This document shows, in pieces, positions 53,715-62,297 of a DNA stretch of 64,000 nucleotides. This DNA is from Paenibacillus ihbetae (GTDB taxonomy: Bacteria > Bacillota > Bacilli > Paenibacillales > Paenibacillaceae): the NCBI RefSeq assembly GCF_002741055.1, contig NZ_CP016809.1:1364001-1428000 (forward strand), read 5' to 3'. Position 1 is the first letter of the stretch. Every line of letters begins with the position of its first letter. Made by a program: the position numbers and the translations under genes. Below the pieces are notes generated by a model. That model searched no databases, was not told where the DNA came from, and was given only the letters and a program-made list of their open reading frames with translations.

Positions 53715-54740
53715 GTGACGGAAACGGTCATAGACATTCACGAGCTGACGAAGAGCTACGGCAAGGCGAAAGCCGTCGACCGCCTCTCCCTGCGAATATC
53801 GCGCGGCGAAATCTTCGGCCTGCTCGGTCCGAACGGGGCAGGCAAGTCGACCACGATCTTGATGCTGCTGGGGCTGAGCGAGCCCGATTCCGGAACGATT
53901 AACGTACTCGGCATGAATCCGACCCGAGAGCCGATTCCGGTTAAGCAGCGGGTCGGCTACCTCCCTGATGACGTCGGTTTCTATGAGGACCGCACGGGAC
54001 TGGAGAACTTGATGCTTACCGCCAGGCTGAACGGCATCCCGGAGGATGCCGCACGCGAGAGGGCAAAGCTGCTGCTTGAGCAGGTCGGGCTGGATAACGC
54101 CGCCCATAAGAAGACCGGCGCTTATTCCCGGGGCATGCGCCAGCGTCTGGGGCTTGCGGATGTGCTCGTCAAGTCCCCGGAAATCATCATTCTTGACGAG
54201 CCGACCTTGGGCATCGACCCGACCGGGATGGAGGAGCTGCTCAGCCTGATTCGCAAGCTAAGCCGTGAGCAGAATCTGACGGTGCTCCTGTCCTCGCATC
54301 AGCTCCATCAGGTTCAGCAGATTTGCGACCGAGTCGGCCTGTTCGTCCGGGGGCGGTTGCTCGCCGAAGGCGATGTCCCCAGCCTGTCGAGGACGCTGTT
54401 CGCCGACGATCCGCTGCTGATTACAGCGGACATCGAAGGCCTATCGCCTGACCTGGAGGAGAGCATCCGCGGGATTGAAGGCGTGCATCGCCTGGAAATC
54501 GAGACTGTAGGGCAAGGGGCTGCGGTTCACCAAGGTGCCCCGTCCGCCGATGGCCGCTGCAGGCTGCAGATCCGGTGCGATACCGACTGCAGTCCCGACA
54601 TTGCGGGAGCCATAGTCGGTTCCGGTGCGCGCCTGTTCGCTTTGCACCGCCAGGAGTACGGCCTTGATGAAATCTACCATCGTTATTTTGCAGGAGGTGA
54701 GCCTCATGGCAAAGGAGACGACGCCAAACGCAGCGGCTAA
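53715..54740 (+). CDS. ABC transporter ATP-binding protein
   Basis: A 341-residue ATPase of the type that drives two-component exporters (ABC-2): Walker A GPNGAGKST, Q-loop VGYLPDDVGFYE, signature YSRGMRQRL, Walker B IILDEPTLGID, H-loop LLSSHQLHQVQ. A long C-terminal regulatory part follows. GTG start with GGGAGGAG, two bases after the NEW3 stop. Its end overlaps the permease gene by 35 bp. Target cargo is unknown; the NEW3 protein would be the extracellular partner. Confidence 0.9.
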   Translation: MTETVIDIHELTKSYGKAKAVDRLSLRISRGEIFGLLGPNGAGKSTTILMLLGLSEPDSGTINVLGMNPTREPIPVKQRVGYLPDDVGFYEDRTGLENLMLTARLNGIPEDAARERAKLLLEQVGLDNAAHKKTGAYSRGMRQRLGLADVLVKSPEIIILDEPTLGIDPTGMEELLSLIRKLSREQNLTVLLSSHQLHQVQQICDRVGLFVRGRLLAEGDVPSLSRTLFADDPLLITADIEGLSPDLEESIRGIEGVHRLEIETVGQGAAVHQGAPSADGRCRLQIRCDTDCSPDIAGAIVGSGARLFALHRQEYGLDEIYHRYFAGGEPHGKGDDAKRSG

Positions 54741-55812
54741 ACTGAACGGCTACGCCAGCAAAGCGAAGGCATGGCTTCATAGCCGCCGAGACATGCTGAG
54801 AAAGCCGGTGCGCGCCTCCGGCGAAGGCGCGGCGGACGGCGGCCGCAGATCCCGCTCTATGCCCGGTGCCTTCGGCGTCCTTGTACGCAAGGAGGTATCC
54901 GACCATATCCGAAGCTGGCGCTTTATTCTGCTTCTGGGCATTATTGCCCTTACCTGCGTAGCCTCTCTGTATACGGCGCTGAACAGCATCCGGGATGCCC
55001 TCGGTTCGGAGGACGGCGTGCAGGAATTCGTCCTGCTGAAGCTGTTTACCATCTCCGACGGAACCCTGCCGACGTTCATCGGCTTTGTCGGGTTTCTCGG
55101 GCCGCTGCTCGGAATCGGCATGGGCTTTGATGCGGTAAACAGCGAGCGGAACAAAGGCACGCTCAGCCGGATCATGGCTCAGCCGATTCACCGTGACGAC
55201 CTGCTGAACGCTAAATTCGTCGCATCCCTGATCGTCATCAGCATCATGTTCCTGACCCTCGGGTTCCTGACCATGGCGCTGGGAACCCTGATCATCGGCA
55301 TTCCGCCGACCTTCGAGGAATTTCTGCGAATCATCAGCTTTTTGCTTGTGACGATCTTTTACGTCGGTTTCTGGCTGAATTTGTCCATAATGTTCTCGGT
55401 CCGCTTCCGCCAGCCGGCGACATCGGCGCTGTCCTGTATTGCGGTATGGCTGTTCTTCAGCTTTTTCTACGATATGATCCTGCAGCTGATCGCTAAGGGA
55501 ATCGCGCCGAGCGCCCCTACAACCACAGTTCAGGACGTGCTCAACTACCAAAATCTGATGATGTGGCTGAACCGCATATCGCCTTACACCTTATTCAATG
55601 AAGCAACCACCACGCTGCTCGTCCCGTCGGTCCGAAATCTGGGACCGCTGACGAACGAGCAGGTGGTCGGAGCCATCGCGAGCCCCTTGCCATTCGGGCA
55701 AAGCTTGCTGCTCGTATGGCCGCAGATTACGGGACTCACGGCGCTTACCTTGATCTGCTTCGCCCTGTCCTACGTCCTCTTCCTCCGTCAAGAGATTCGA
55801 GGACGCTCGTAA
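54706..55812 (+). CDS. ABC-2 type permease
   Basis: A 368-residue membrane protein with a cytoplasmic, basic N-terminus (about 1-65) and six transmembrane helices, the first at WRFILLLGIIALTCVASLYT and the last near the C-terminus (ITGLTALTLICFALSYVLFL). The DAVNSERNKGTLSRIMAQPIHRDDLLNAKF segment is the typical ABC-2 cytoplasmic loop. ATG with AGGAGGTGAG. Last gene of the operon. 55813-56009 holds only small inverted repeats such as CCCCATCC/GGATGGGG (55917-55947). Confidence 0.88.
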   Translation: MAKETTPNAAAKLNGYASKAKAWLHSRRDMLRKPVRASGEGAADGGRRSRSMPGAFGVLVRKEVSDHIRSWRFILLLGIIALTCVASLYTALNSIRDALGSEDGVQEFVLLKLFTISDGTLPTFIGFVGFLGPLLGIGMGFDAVNSERNKGTLSRIMAQPIHRDDLLNAKFVASLIVISIMFLTLGFLTMALGTLIIGIPPTFEEFLRIISFLLVTIFYVGFWLNLSIMFSVRFRQPATSALSCIAVWLFFSFFYDMILQLIAKGIAPSAPTTTVQDVLNYQNLMMWLNRISPYTLFNEATTTLLVPSVRNLGPLTNEQVVGAIASPLPFGQSLLLVWPQITGLTALTLICFALSYVLFLRQEIRGRS

Positions 55813-56009
55813 TCGGAAGGCCGGCTAGTCCAAGCCGACCGAGCATGGAGGCCGCAGCCGCAGGCAGCCGGCAAATGGCCGCTGTCTCCTTATGATCGAA
55901 TAGGAGGGGACGGCAACCCCATCCTCACTACCTATCATGGGATGGGGGATCCGCATACGTCGGTTGCATAAGGTTAACTAATCTCCAGCTAACGGGAAAG
56001 CAAACTTTA

Positions 56010-56058
56010 CAGCCCTTCTTCGCTTCCAAGTAGGAAGCGAAGAAGGGCATTCTTCATG
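56010..56058. repeat. Hairpin repeat, copy A
   Basis: GCCCTTCTTCGCTTCC (56012-56027) pairs perfectly with GGAAGCGAAGAAGGGC (56033-56048), followed by ATTCTTCATG. A related copy lies at 58862-58908. Neither strand shows a T-run typical of terminators. Confidence 0.65.
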
Positions 56059-56116
56059 CTTCGGGACATTTCCGATAGCCCCATAATTATCCAATTGACG
56101 CTTTGTCACGATGCAG

Positions 56117-57076
56117 CTACTTCCCGCTGCCGAGCAGCAGATTCGTCTGAATCTCCAATTGCTTCTCCAGCGAGATGAGGTCGCCCGCCGAGAACTGATT
56201 GATATCCAATAGATAAATGCGATTATTTTTGTATGCGGGAAGCGACTTCCAGAGGGCGCTCTCCAAAATCTCCTTGGCGCGGTCTCCGCCTCCGTCCGCA
56301 TCGTAAACCGTCACGAACATGTAGTCTGCGGCCATCTCCGGCAGGGATTCCAGGGAAATATCCCGGCCGGCTCCTCCGTTGACGATATGCTCTTTCACGG
56401 CTTCCGGCGGCTGATAGCCGAGTCCCGAATACAGGTTGCGGGTACCGCGCCCAAAGCTCTCGCCTACGACCCAGAAATTTTTGGCCCAAATCTCATAGAC
56501 GCCAACCGTTTCTCCTTCCTTCACCACTCCGTCCAGCTTCGCCTTGGCCTCTGCAAGCTTCTCCTCGTAACGCCGAATGGCTGCCTCCGCTTCCTCCGAT
56601 TTTCCGAGGATTTCTCCGAATTCACGCAGCTCGGCATACACATCTTTCGCTCCCCAGGGAATGACGATCGTTGGTGCGATTTTAGCGAACTCCTCATAGT
56701 TTTTATCGGAAGGTCTAATGATGAGATCGGGATCAAGGGCTACGATTTTCTCAAGCGCTGCTTTATCGTCACCGATATCCTCGATTCCGTCGGTCAGATC
56801 CTGCAAAAAATACTGATTCAGGCTGGCCGTGCCGGCGCCTACGGGCTTAACGCCCAAGGTTAGCAGATGGCCGAGATACTGCGTCGCGACAATTCGCTTC
56901 GGATCCTTCGGAATCTCAATCTCGCCCATGACCGTTTCATATTTACGTGCTGCCCCTGTTTGCGGGTCGCCATTCGTTTCGGCAATTTCGCTTTGCTGCT
57001 GCGTGTTTCCGCACGCTCCCAACACAATGACCATACTCCCGAGCAGAGACAACATCATTCCTTTAAGCAACCGCAT
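56117..57076 (-). CDS. Iron-siderophore binding lipoprotein (FeuA-like)
   Basis: A 319-residue ABC-transporter substrate-binding lipoprotein. The lipobox is VLGAC (Cys about 22) after a signal peptide MRLLKGMMLSLLGSMVIVLGAC. The mature part has the Fe-siderophore/vitamin B12 binding fold (PKRIVATQYLGHLLTLGVKPVG; LDPDLIIRPSDKNYEEFAKIAPTIVIPWG). It is closely similar to the C-terminal domain of the neighbouring AraC fusion, so both probably bind the same ferric siderophore, likely bacillibactin-like. No permease gene is near. ATG with GGAGGG; a Fur box lies upstream. Confidence 0.9.
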   Translation of the reverse strand: MRLLKGMMLSLLGSMVIVLGACGNTQQQSEIAETNGDPQTGAARKYETVMGEIEIPKDPKRIVATQYLGHLLTLGVKPVGAGTASLNQYFLQDLTDGIEDIGDDKAALEKIVALDPDLIIRPSDKNYEEFAKIAPTIVIPWGAKDVYAELREFGEILGKSEEAEAAIRRYEEKLAEAKAKLDGVVKEGETVGVYEIWAKNFWVVGESFGRGTRNLYSGLGYQPPEAVKEHIVNGGAGRDISLESLPEMAADYMFVTVYDADGGGDRAKEILESALWKSLPAYKNNRIYLLDINQFSAGDLISLEKQLEIQTNLLLGSGK

Positions 57077-57096
57077 CTTCGTACCCTCCATCATAT

Positions 57097-57126
57097 TGAT
57101 AATGATTATCATTATTATCATGATAA
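57097..57126 (-). promoter_or_regulatory. Fur box upstream of the siderophore lipoprotein gene
   Basis: GATAATGATTATCATTATT inside 57097-57126 closely matches the Fur consensus (two overlapping 7-1-7 repeats, extended by ATCATGATAA). It lies 21 bp upstream of the lipoprotein start, and predicts iron-dependent repression. Confidence 0.88.
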
Positions 57127-57145
57127 GGGAAGGGGTTGCACGAGT

Positions 57146-58765
57146 CTATTGCGTTCCGTAAGCGGTTCTATGGACATTTGTTAGAATTTCCGTGAGTATC
57201 GTCAATTGCTGCTCCCAAGCAAGGGGATCATTATATTTAAATAGCTCCAGATCGAGAAAAAACACCTTCCCGTTTCGAACGGCAGGCAATCGCCTCCATT
57301 CTTTGCTGTTCATGACACGTTCCGCATAGCCTGCACCGCCTCCACCCTCCCAAATGGTTATGAACATATAATCCGAGGCATAAGCCGCCAGCATGTCCGG
57401 CGTTAGCTCCAAGCCGACTCCCTCACCTAGAACGTGTTCAGCGAGCGGCTCCGGCGGCCGAAACGAGAATGTCCGGTATAAATTGCGCAGGCCTCTGCCG
57501 TACGCCATATTAACCGCCCATAACCGATCCTCCCAAAACTCAAACACGGCTGCCGTAGCATGTAAGCCGATCATTTTAGCCACTTGAGCAGCAGCTAGTT
57601 CTTCCTTCGCTCTAAATCCATCAATCCAGCTCTTCGCTTCGCGTTCACGATTGAGTGCTCTGCCTAATCGAAGCAGTTCGTCCAATGGATCTTCCCGCCC
57701 CCAAGGGAGTGAAATGGTTGGAGCAAGCTTGGCTAAAGGCTCGTTGTTCGGTCCGGACGTGACGATCAGATCGGGCTGCAGCGATGATATCCTCTGGAGC
57801 GATCGAGCGTCTCCTACGTCCGCTACATTCTCCAGCTTTCCGGCGTAGGGGCGGGCTCGCAGCAGATTGGTCGAAGTTCCTGCGGGCATAAGTCCAAGCG
57901 CAAGCAAATGGCCCACATATTGCAGGGCCACAATACGTTTCGGACGCTGGATATAATCGCGAGGAGAGCAACCGAAATGCTGCTTGAATTTACGGCTTAA
58001 ATATAATCCGTCCTGGTAGCCGGTTTCCCGTGCGATTCGATCGAGATTGCGGTCGTCGCCGCAAAGTAATTCCTCCCTGGCTTTCTCCAGGCGGAGCCGC
58101 GTCAGGTACTCCGTGAAACCGGCTCCCGTTGCTCTTTTGAACGATACAGAGAAGTGCTCCGGCGTTAGCCCTGCCCTCTTTGCCATGTCGTTGCGCGTAA
58201 TCGTCCCGGCGAAATGCTTCTCCATATAATCCACCGCAAGCCTCATTCGCTCCATCCAATCCTGTTCCCGTTCCTCGGCATCGGTTAACTTCAGCAGCGT
58301 ACCCAACAGTTGTTTAAATACCGCCTCTTTGCGAAGGTTAGCAGCAGGTCTCCCGCCGAGTCCGGGAACTTGCTTGAATTGGTACAGTTCTTGAACAAGA
58401 ACAAGAGCCTCGTGACTAGCGGCAACGGGAAGCTTGCCGGAGTCCATCAGCGCAGAGATTCGCTTACAGTATTCGATGCGGCTTGTTGTCCGCTCCTTGG
58501 ACTCCCATACATCGAATTGCAATTCGTAAAGCTCGAGCGGAATCGACGAGTTTGGCGTTCGGCGTATATCGGCAATCGTTCCCGGCGAACAATAACAGAC
58601 CGCCTTCGCTTTCAATCGATGCCTGACTCCATTCGAATACAAATCGCCTGAGCCTTTGCTTACCAAGAATATGGTATGTGTTTCCATGAATCCGCCGGCA
58701 GCCTCTTCGGCAGGATCAAGCTGGATACAGCGTACTCCAAACAACGAATATTGCCTTTCTTCCAT
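57146..58765 (-). CDS. AraC regulator fused to a siderophore-binding domain (Btr-like)
   Basis: A 539-residue cytoplasmic regulator. Order: cupin-like N-terminal domain (about 1-130), AraC-type double HTH (about 170-275; GTITRNDMAKRAGLTPEHFSVSFKRAT and RNLDRIARETGYQDGLYLSRKFKQHFG), then a C-terminal periplasmic-binding-protein domain (from about 285, PKRIVALQYVGHLLALGLMPAG) with no signal peptide. This is the architecture of B. subtilis Btr, which senses ferric bacillibactin inside the cell and activates its uptake genes. The frame is open to 59149, but the ATG at 58765 with AGGGGTGG is preferred. Confidence 0.88.
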   Translation of the reverse strand: MEERQYSLFGVRCIQLDPAEEAAGGFMETHTIFLVSKGSGDLYSNGVRHRLKAKAVCYCSPGTIADIRRTPNSSIPLELYELQFDVWESKERTTSRIEYCKRISALMDSGKLPVAASHEALVLVQELYQFKQVPGLGGRPAANLRKEAVFKQLLGTLLKLTDAEEREQDWMERMRLAVDYMEKHFAGTITRNDMAKRAGLTPEHFSVSFKRATGAGFTEYLTRLRLEKAREELLCGDDRNLDRIARETGYQDGLYLSRKFKQHFGCSPRDYIQRPKRIVALQYVGHLLALGLMPAGTSTNLLRARPYAGKLENVADVGDARSLQRISSLQPDLIVTSGPNNEPLAKLAPTISLPWGREDPLDELLRLGRALNREREAKSWIDGFRAKEELAAAQVAKMIGLHATAAVFEFWEDRLWAVNMAYGRGLRNLYRTFSFRPPEPLAEHVLGEGVGLELTPDMLAAYASDYMFITIWEGGGGAGYAERVMNSKEWRRLPAVRNGKVFFLDLELFKYNDPLAWEQQLTILTEILTNVHRTAYGTQ

Positions 58766-58807
58766 ACTGGCGGCCACCCCTTCAGACTGTAACATTGGTT
58801 TTACCCT

Positions 58808-58836
58808 ATTATAGTCGGGGTGATAATCATTCTCAA
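58808..58836 (-). promoter_or_regulatory. Promoter and Fur box of the Btr-like gene
   Basis: TTGAGA (58836-58831), a 17-bp spacer and TATAAT (58813-58808) form a good promoter. The Fur-like TGAGAATGATTATCA (58835-58821) covers the -35 and spacer, so Fur would block polymerase when iron is plentiful. Confidence 0.85.
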
Positions 58837-58861
58837 TTAATATCCGGCAGATGAATTCGTT

Positions 58862-58908
58862 CAGCCCTTTCGCTTCCAGATAGGGAAGCGGGAAGGGCAT
58901 TCTTGATG
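58862..58908. repeat. Hairpin repeat, copy B
   Basis: CAGCCCTTTCGCTTCCAGAT and GGGAAGCGGGAAGGGCATTC form an imperfect hairpin, related to copy A at 56010-56058 (shared CAGCCCTT, CGCTTCCA, GGAAGCG, GAAGGGCATTCTT-ATG). Copies A and B bracket the iron locus. A CGGGAC tail downstream also matches. Confidence 0.6.
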
Positions 58909-58984
58909 TTTGCTCTCCCCAGTCCCTGTTCAGGGCTCCGGGACTTTCACTTTTAAGATGACGCCCATGGTGTGAGCCTACATT

Positions 58985-59020
58985 CAAAAGCTCACCCGAA
59001 CCTAGCGATCGGGTGAGCTT
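58985..59020 (-). terminator. Terminator of the esterase gene
   Basis: AAGCTCACCCGA (58988-58999) pairs perfectly with TCGGGTGAGCTT (59009-59020). The minus strand continues TTTTG. It is 69 bp after the esterase stop. Confidence 0.65.
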
Positions 59021-59088
59021 CGTGTTGGATAGATGTCCTGCAGCTGGCCAATAAGATAAATCCGGCAAGCAAAGACGCTTTAGCCGCC

Positions 59089-59898
59089 TTACCTTCCCGT
59101 AATAGCCGCTTGCGCCATGAATCCGATGCTGCGCAGCCAACCCTCGCACAGCTCCGTCCAGCGCGAAGCATCCGGCTCCTCCTCGGCTAATCCGAGGCCA
59201 TGGCGACCGTGAGGGAAAACGTGCAGCTCAAACGGAATTTGATGCTTGCTTAGGGCCCCGGCATACAACAGGCTGTTCTCCACCGGGACCGCACCGTCAT
59301 CCGACGTATGCCAGAGAAATGCAGGGGGTGTTCCCGGCTTCACCGCGTGCTGCATGCACAGTGTTCGTCTCATCGCTTCGGACGGACGCTCGCCCAGCAG
59401 GTTATGTACCGAGCCTTCGTGGCTAAACTCGTTAAACGAAATAACCGGGTAGCACAGGATGGACGCATTGGGACGGCTGCTCTGACGCTCAACGGGATCC
59501 AGGGCCTCCGGATCTCCGGAATCGTGGTCATTGCTCGCCCAAGCCGCCAGATGCCCTCCGGCGGAAAATCCCAATATTCCAATCCGTTCCGGGTCGATGC
59601 TCCACTCCTGGGCATGGTGTCGCACCAGCCGAATCGCCCGCTGCGCATCGAGCAGCGGATATGGATGCCGGTATGGCGCGACCCGGTATTGAACGACAAA
59701 AGCGGATAAGCCGATCGAATTCAGCCACAGGGCGACAGGCTCCCCTTCATGATCGGCCCGTCCCTGATAGCCTCCGCCCGGCAGGACAATCACGGCTCCT
59801 CCAGGATTATTCCTTTCCAGCAAGTATGGCTTCATATAAGGTTCAAACCGTTCCTCCGCCGACTCGTAACCCGGTGTTTCCACTTCCCACAGCTTCAT
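59089..59898 (-). CDS. Alpha/beta hydrolase (BD-FAE/acetyl esterase-like)
   Basis: A 269-residue esterase of the hormone-sensitive-lipase-like or BD-FAE group. The oxyanion region is LPGGGYQGRADHEG, the nucleophile elbow GILGFSAGGHLAAW, the acid in LWHTSDDGAVPV and the histidine in PHGRHGLGLAEE. Such enzymes deacetylate xylan or other acylated sugars, fitting the neighbouring GH43-like gene. No signal peptide, so cytoplasmic. ATG with GAAAGGGGAC upstream. Confidence 0.86.
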   Translation of the reverse strand: MKLWEVETPGYESAEERFEPYMKPYLLERNNPGGAVIVLPGGGYQGRADHEGEPVALWLNSIGLSAFVVQYRVAPYRHPYPLLDAQRAIRLVRHHAQEWSIDPERIGILGFSAGGHLAAWASNDHDSGDPEALDPVERQSSRPNASILCYPVISFNEFSHEGSVHNLLGERPSEAMRRTLCMQHAVKPGTPPAFLWHTSDDGAVPVENSLLYAGALSKHQIPFELHVFPHGRHGLGLAEEEPDASRWTELCEGWLRSIGFMAQAAITGR

Positions 59899-59975
59899 GA
59901 TGGATGTCCCCTTTCAGCCTTCCATGTTTAGTATACAAATCGTTTAACTGCATGCATGCAATGCTTGGACCGACT

Positions 59976-60311
59976 TCAAATCCGAGGAGCTGTTGATTTC
60001 CCGAGAAGATCGGTTCGCAGCGGGGTGAATGTGTCTAGCAGCGCCGACGGCTCCAGCGCGATAACACCATGCTCCACGCCGCCCGGAATCACAATGGCCT
60101 CTCCCTGACGGATGATGAAAGACTCCCCGCCGATGCGGAATTCCATCCGCCCCTGGAGACAATAGCTCATCTGCTCATGCGGATGGCTGTGCAGGGCACC
60201 TTCGGCTCCCTTCTCAAAATGAACCTCCATCATCATCAGCTCCTTCCCGGGCTGAAACACTTTCCGTTTCACGCCGGGCTCGGCCTGCTCCCAGCTGCCG
60301 ATGACCGCCAT
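59976..60311 (-). CDS. Single-domain cupin protein
   Basis: A 111-residue cupin_2 protein. Metal ligands sit in GALHSHPHEQMSYCLQG (two His, Glu) and IPGGVEHGVIAL (His). Such small cupins are isomerases, sugar-binding or sensor proteins; the role is not clear. ATG with AAGGAGGAAT upstream. It precedes the esterase gene with a 77-bp gap and may share its transcript. Confidence 0.83.
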   Translation of the reverse strand: MAVIGSWEQAEPGVKRKVFQPGKELMMMEVHFEKGAEGALHSHPHEQMSYCLQGRMEFRIGGESFIIRQGEAIVIPGGVEHGVIALEPSALLDTFTPLRTDLLGKSTAPRI

Positions 60312-60679
60312 GGATCATTCCTCCTTTCGGGTCGTAATGGATACAATTTCAAAGCGCTCAGGAGATGAGCAGCCCTGTCACCCGAACAACACTAGACTGC
60401 ACAACATTTATTCGCCGTCGCGTTTTCCTGTTATTGAACGCTCGCCGCTTCGGACCGCTCATTTCACTGCATGCAGCACCGTACCTATTTCGGCAGGGAA
60501 AGCCTGAATTCCTATGACGAAAACAACAATTTTTCCGGATCGGATCCCATCTCGAACGTCTCCCTCCTGCCCTGTTTCTCACACCCGTTTTCTGCCATAC
60601 ATCCGGTCACTGCCTCCCAGACGATGCGCCCCAATTCCCCTCTAATAACCAAAGACTTCAACATCCATCGCCTTGCCCG
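60312..60679. other. Intergenic stretch without recognised feature
   Basis: 368 bp between the damaged MFS gene and the cupin gene. I saw no supportable gene, terminator hairpin with T-run or promoter pair. Confidence 0.4.
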
Positions 60680-62164
60680 TCACAGATCTCGATTGCGCTG
60701 GCCGGATACGGTGATCCGCATCGCTGGAAATACCGGCGACGCAAGCCAGCCGATAAGAAGCTGCAGCAGCGCGATGGCCATCAGCATCCAGGCAATCGGG
60801 CTGTCCGTCAGGGAACCGGGAATCAGCATGTATATGGCGACTCCGGTTCCGCTACCGCTTGGAAGACGGTGATATTTCCGCTTCTCCTCGAGCGAGCGGA
60901 TCAAGCTTCGAATCTCGGATTCCGGTATGCCGTCAAGCTCAAACTTCAGCTCCAGCCAATCGGTCCGCTCATCGATGTCCACTTTCAATTTCGGCGCAGC
61001 ATGCTCCCGGAATATTCGCTCCTTCACGGCTGACGTGGCATATACCGTAAGCAGCTTCTCCAGCTCGGGAACGATATGGTGCAGAAAATCAAATTCCGCA
61101 TCCTCGTCGTTCATATAGTATCCGCCGTCCGTTTTGGCGAAATCGGCCTCCTCCATGAGGCGCAGGATCTGCTGTTCCCGTTCTCCGTCCCGGACGAGAA
61201 TGGCACCGCGTCCGGCGTTGGTGAATATTTCACGCAGCACGACTGACTCCACCTTGAAATGCTCCTTCAGCGGGAGTTCCCCGCTCAGCTTGTAATAATG
61301 CGAGGTATAGGCGTTGTTTTGCAGCGGCTTTACGAGCGAGAACACCGCCATAAATAGGATGACCGTCCACAGCTGCACGCCCATGAACAAGGGGATGACG
61401 CCCGCGATGAACCCGATCGCGGCCGCGGCCAGGTAGAAATGGTTCCATTCGGCCCTGCCCCATCTGGCGAGCACCAGACCGGACAGCATCGTCACCCCCA
61501 GAAACGCCACGTTCATATAGTTGACGAAGGATTCCTTGGGAACGGCTTGAAACAGCAGAATCGCCGGAATATAGCCAAGAATGCCCTGCGGAAGGCCGAA
61601 CAGAAACCAGCCCGCCAGTGACCGGCCGAATGCCGGATATTTGCGCATGATCCTGAAGGCGTATTTGAGATAATAGGTCTTATGATGGGTCGCTCGCTTC
61701 TTCATTCTAAAGCTGTTTACCGATGCATAGACAAACATGGCGAAAGCAAGCAGGTATACGAACGCGTAACCCTGCATTCCCCCGGACCATTCCACCAGAG
61801 CGCCGGCTGCGGCCGGACCGGCAAGCATGGACAGGTTGGTAATCGTCAGATTGACCCCGAGGTAGCGATGGCGGTTGTCATGATCGGTTACATCATTGAT
61901 TAGCGTAAAATGACCCAGCCAGTAAAAGGCAGTCGATATTCCTTTTAATAGGGCAAACCCGACATAATAATCGGCCATCCGTTCGCCCGCGATCAGAATG
62001 CCAAGATAGAACAAGGCTGTCAATCCGATTCCGAGCCGATATGCCAGCAGCCGATCTTTCAGCTTGGCCAGCTTGCCAATATATACGGAAGCTGCCGGGG
62101 CGGCAGCGAGCGTAATCAGATTAAACATGCCGTTTACCCATAGATCATTCGTGAGCCGCCACAA
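60680..62164 (-). CDS. MFS transporter, interrupted by an SNF2-associated segment and broken at the 5-prime end (possible pseudogene)
   Basis: 494 codons from TTG 62164. Eleven MFS-type helices can be traced, starting in mid helix 1 (LWRLTNDLWVNG). Reading back in frame, FNHGIYQFGNALAAILVNLY continues helix 1 upstream of the TTG, to a TAG at 62290-62288 and an ATG at 62305 overlapping the preceding gene stop. The ancestral start is therefore probably 62305, with an amber at codon 6. Helix 11 (REIFTNAGRG...VAIYMLIPG) is split by about 118 residues (321-438) that look like an SNF2-helicase-associated domain. The product is unlikely to be a working transporter. The substrate of the parent is unknown; neighbours suggest sugars. 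Confidence 0.75.
   Translation of the reverse strand: MWRLTNDLWVNGMFNLITLAAAPAASVYIGKLAKLKDRLLAYRLGIGLTALFYLGILIAGERMADYYVGFALLKGISTAFYWLGHFTLINDVTDHDNRHRYLGVNLTITNLSMLAGPAAAGALVEWSGGMQGYAFVYLLAFAMFVYASVNSFRMKKRATHHKTYYLKYAFRIMRKYPAFGRSLAGWFLFGLPQGILGYIPAILLFQAVPKESFVNYMNVAFLGVTMLSGLVLARWGRAEWNHFYLAAAAIGFIAGVIPLFMGVQLWTVILFMAVFSLVKPLQNNAYTSHYYKLSGELPLKEHFKVESVVLREIFTNAGRGAILVRDGEREQQILRLMEEADFAKTDGGYYMNDEDAEFDFLHHIVPELEKLLTVYATSAVKERIFREHAAPKLKVDIDERTDWLELKFELDGIPESEIRSLIRSLEEKRKYHRLPSGSGTGVAIYMLIPGSLTDSPIAWMLMAIALLQLLIGWLASPVFPAMRITVSGQRNRDL
60851..61204 (-). other. In-frame SNF2-helicase-associated segment within the MFS gene
   Basis: Residues about 321-438 of the MFS frame. They are soluble and charged: RDGEREQQILRLMEEADF, GGYYMNDEDAEFDFLHHIVP, DERTDWLELKFELDGIP, then IRSLEEKRKYHRLPSG. 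This is the pattern of the domain that sits before the helicase core of Firmicute SWIM/SNF2 proteins. It has no place in MFS proteins. Both ends fall inside helix 11. It adds about 354 bp without changing frame. Confidence 0.7.
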
Positions 62165-62297
62165 ATACAGGTTGACGAGAATCGCCGCAAGGGCATTGCC
62201 GAATTGATAAATGCCATGATTGAATAGAGTAACGCCCGCTTCCCTTGAAAGGCGTCTTCGTTCGCTGCCCGGCCGAGCGCTTCCCTGCTACCGTGTC

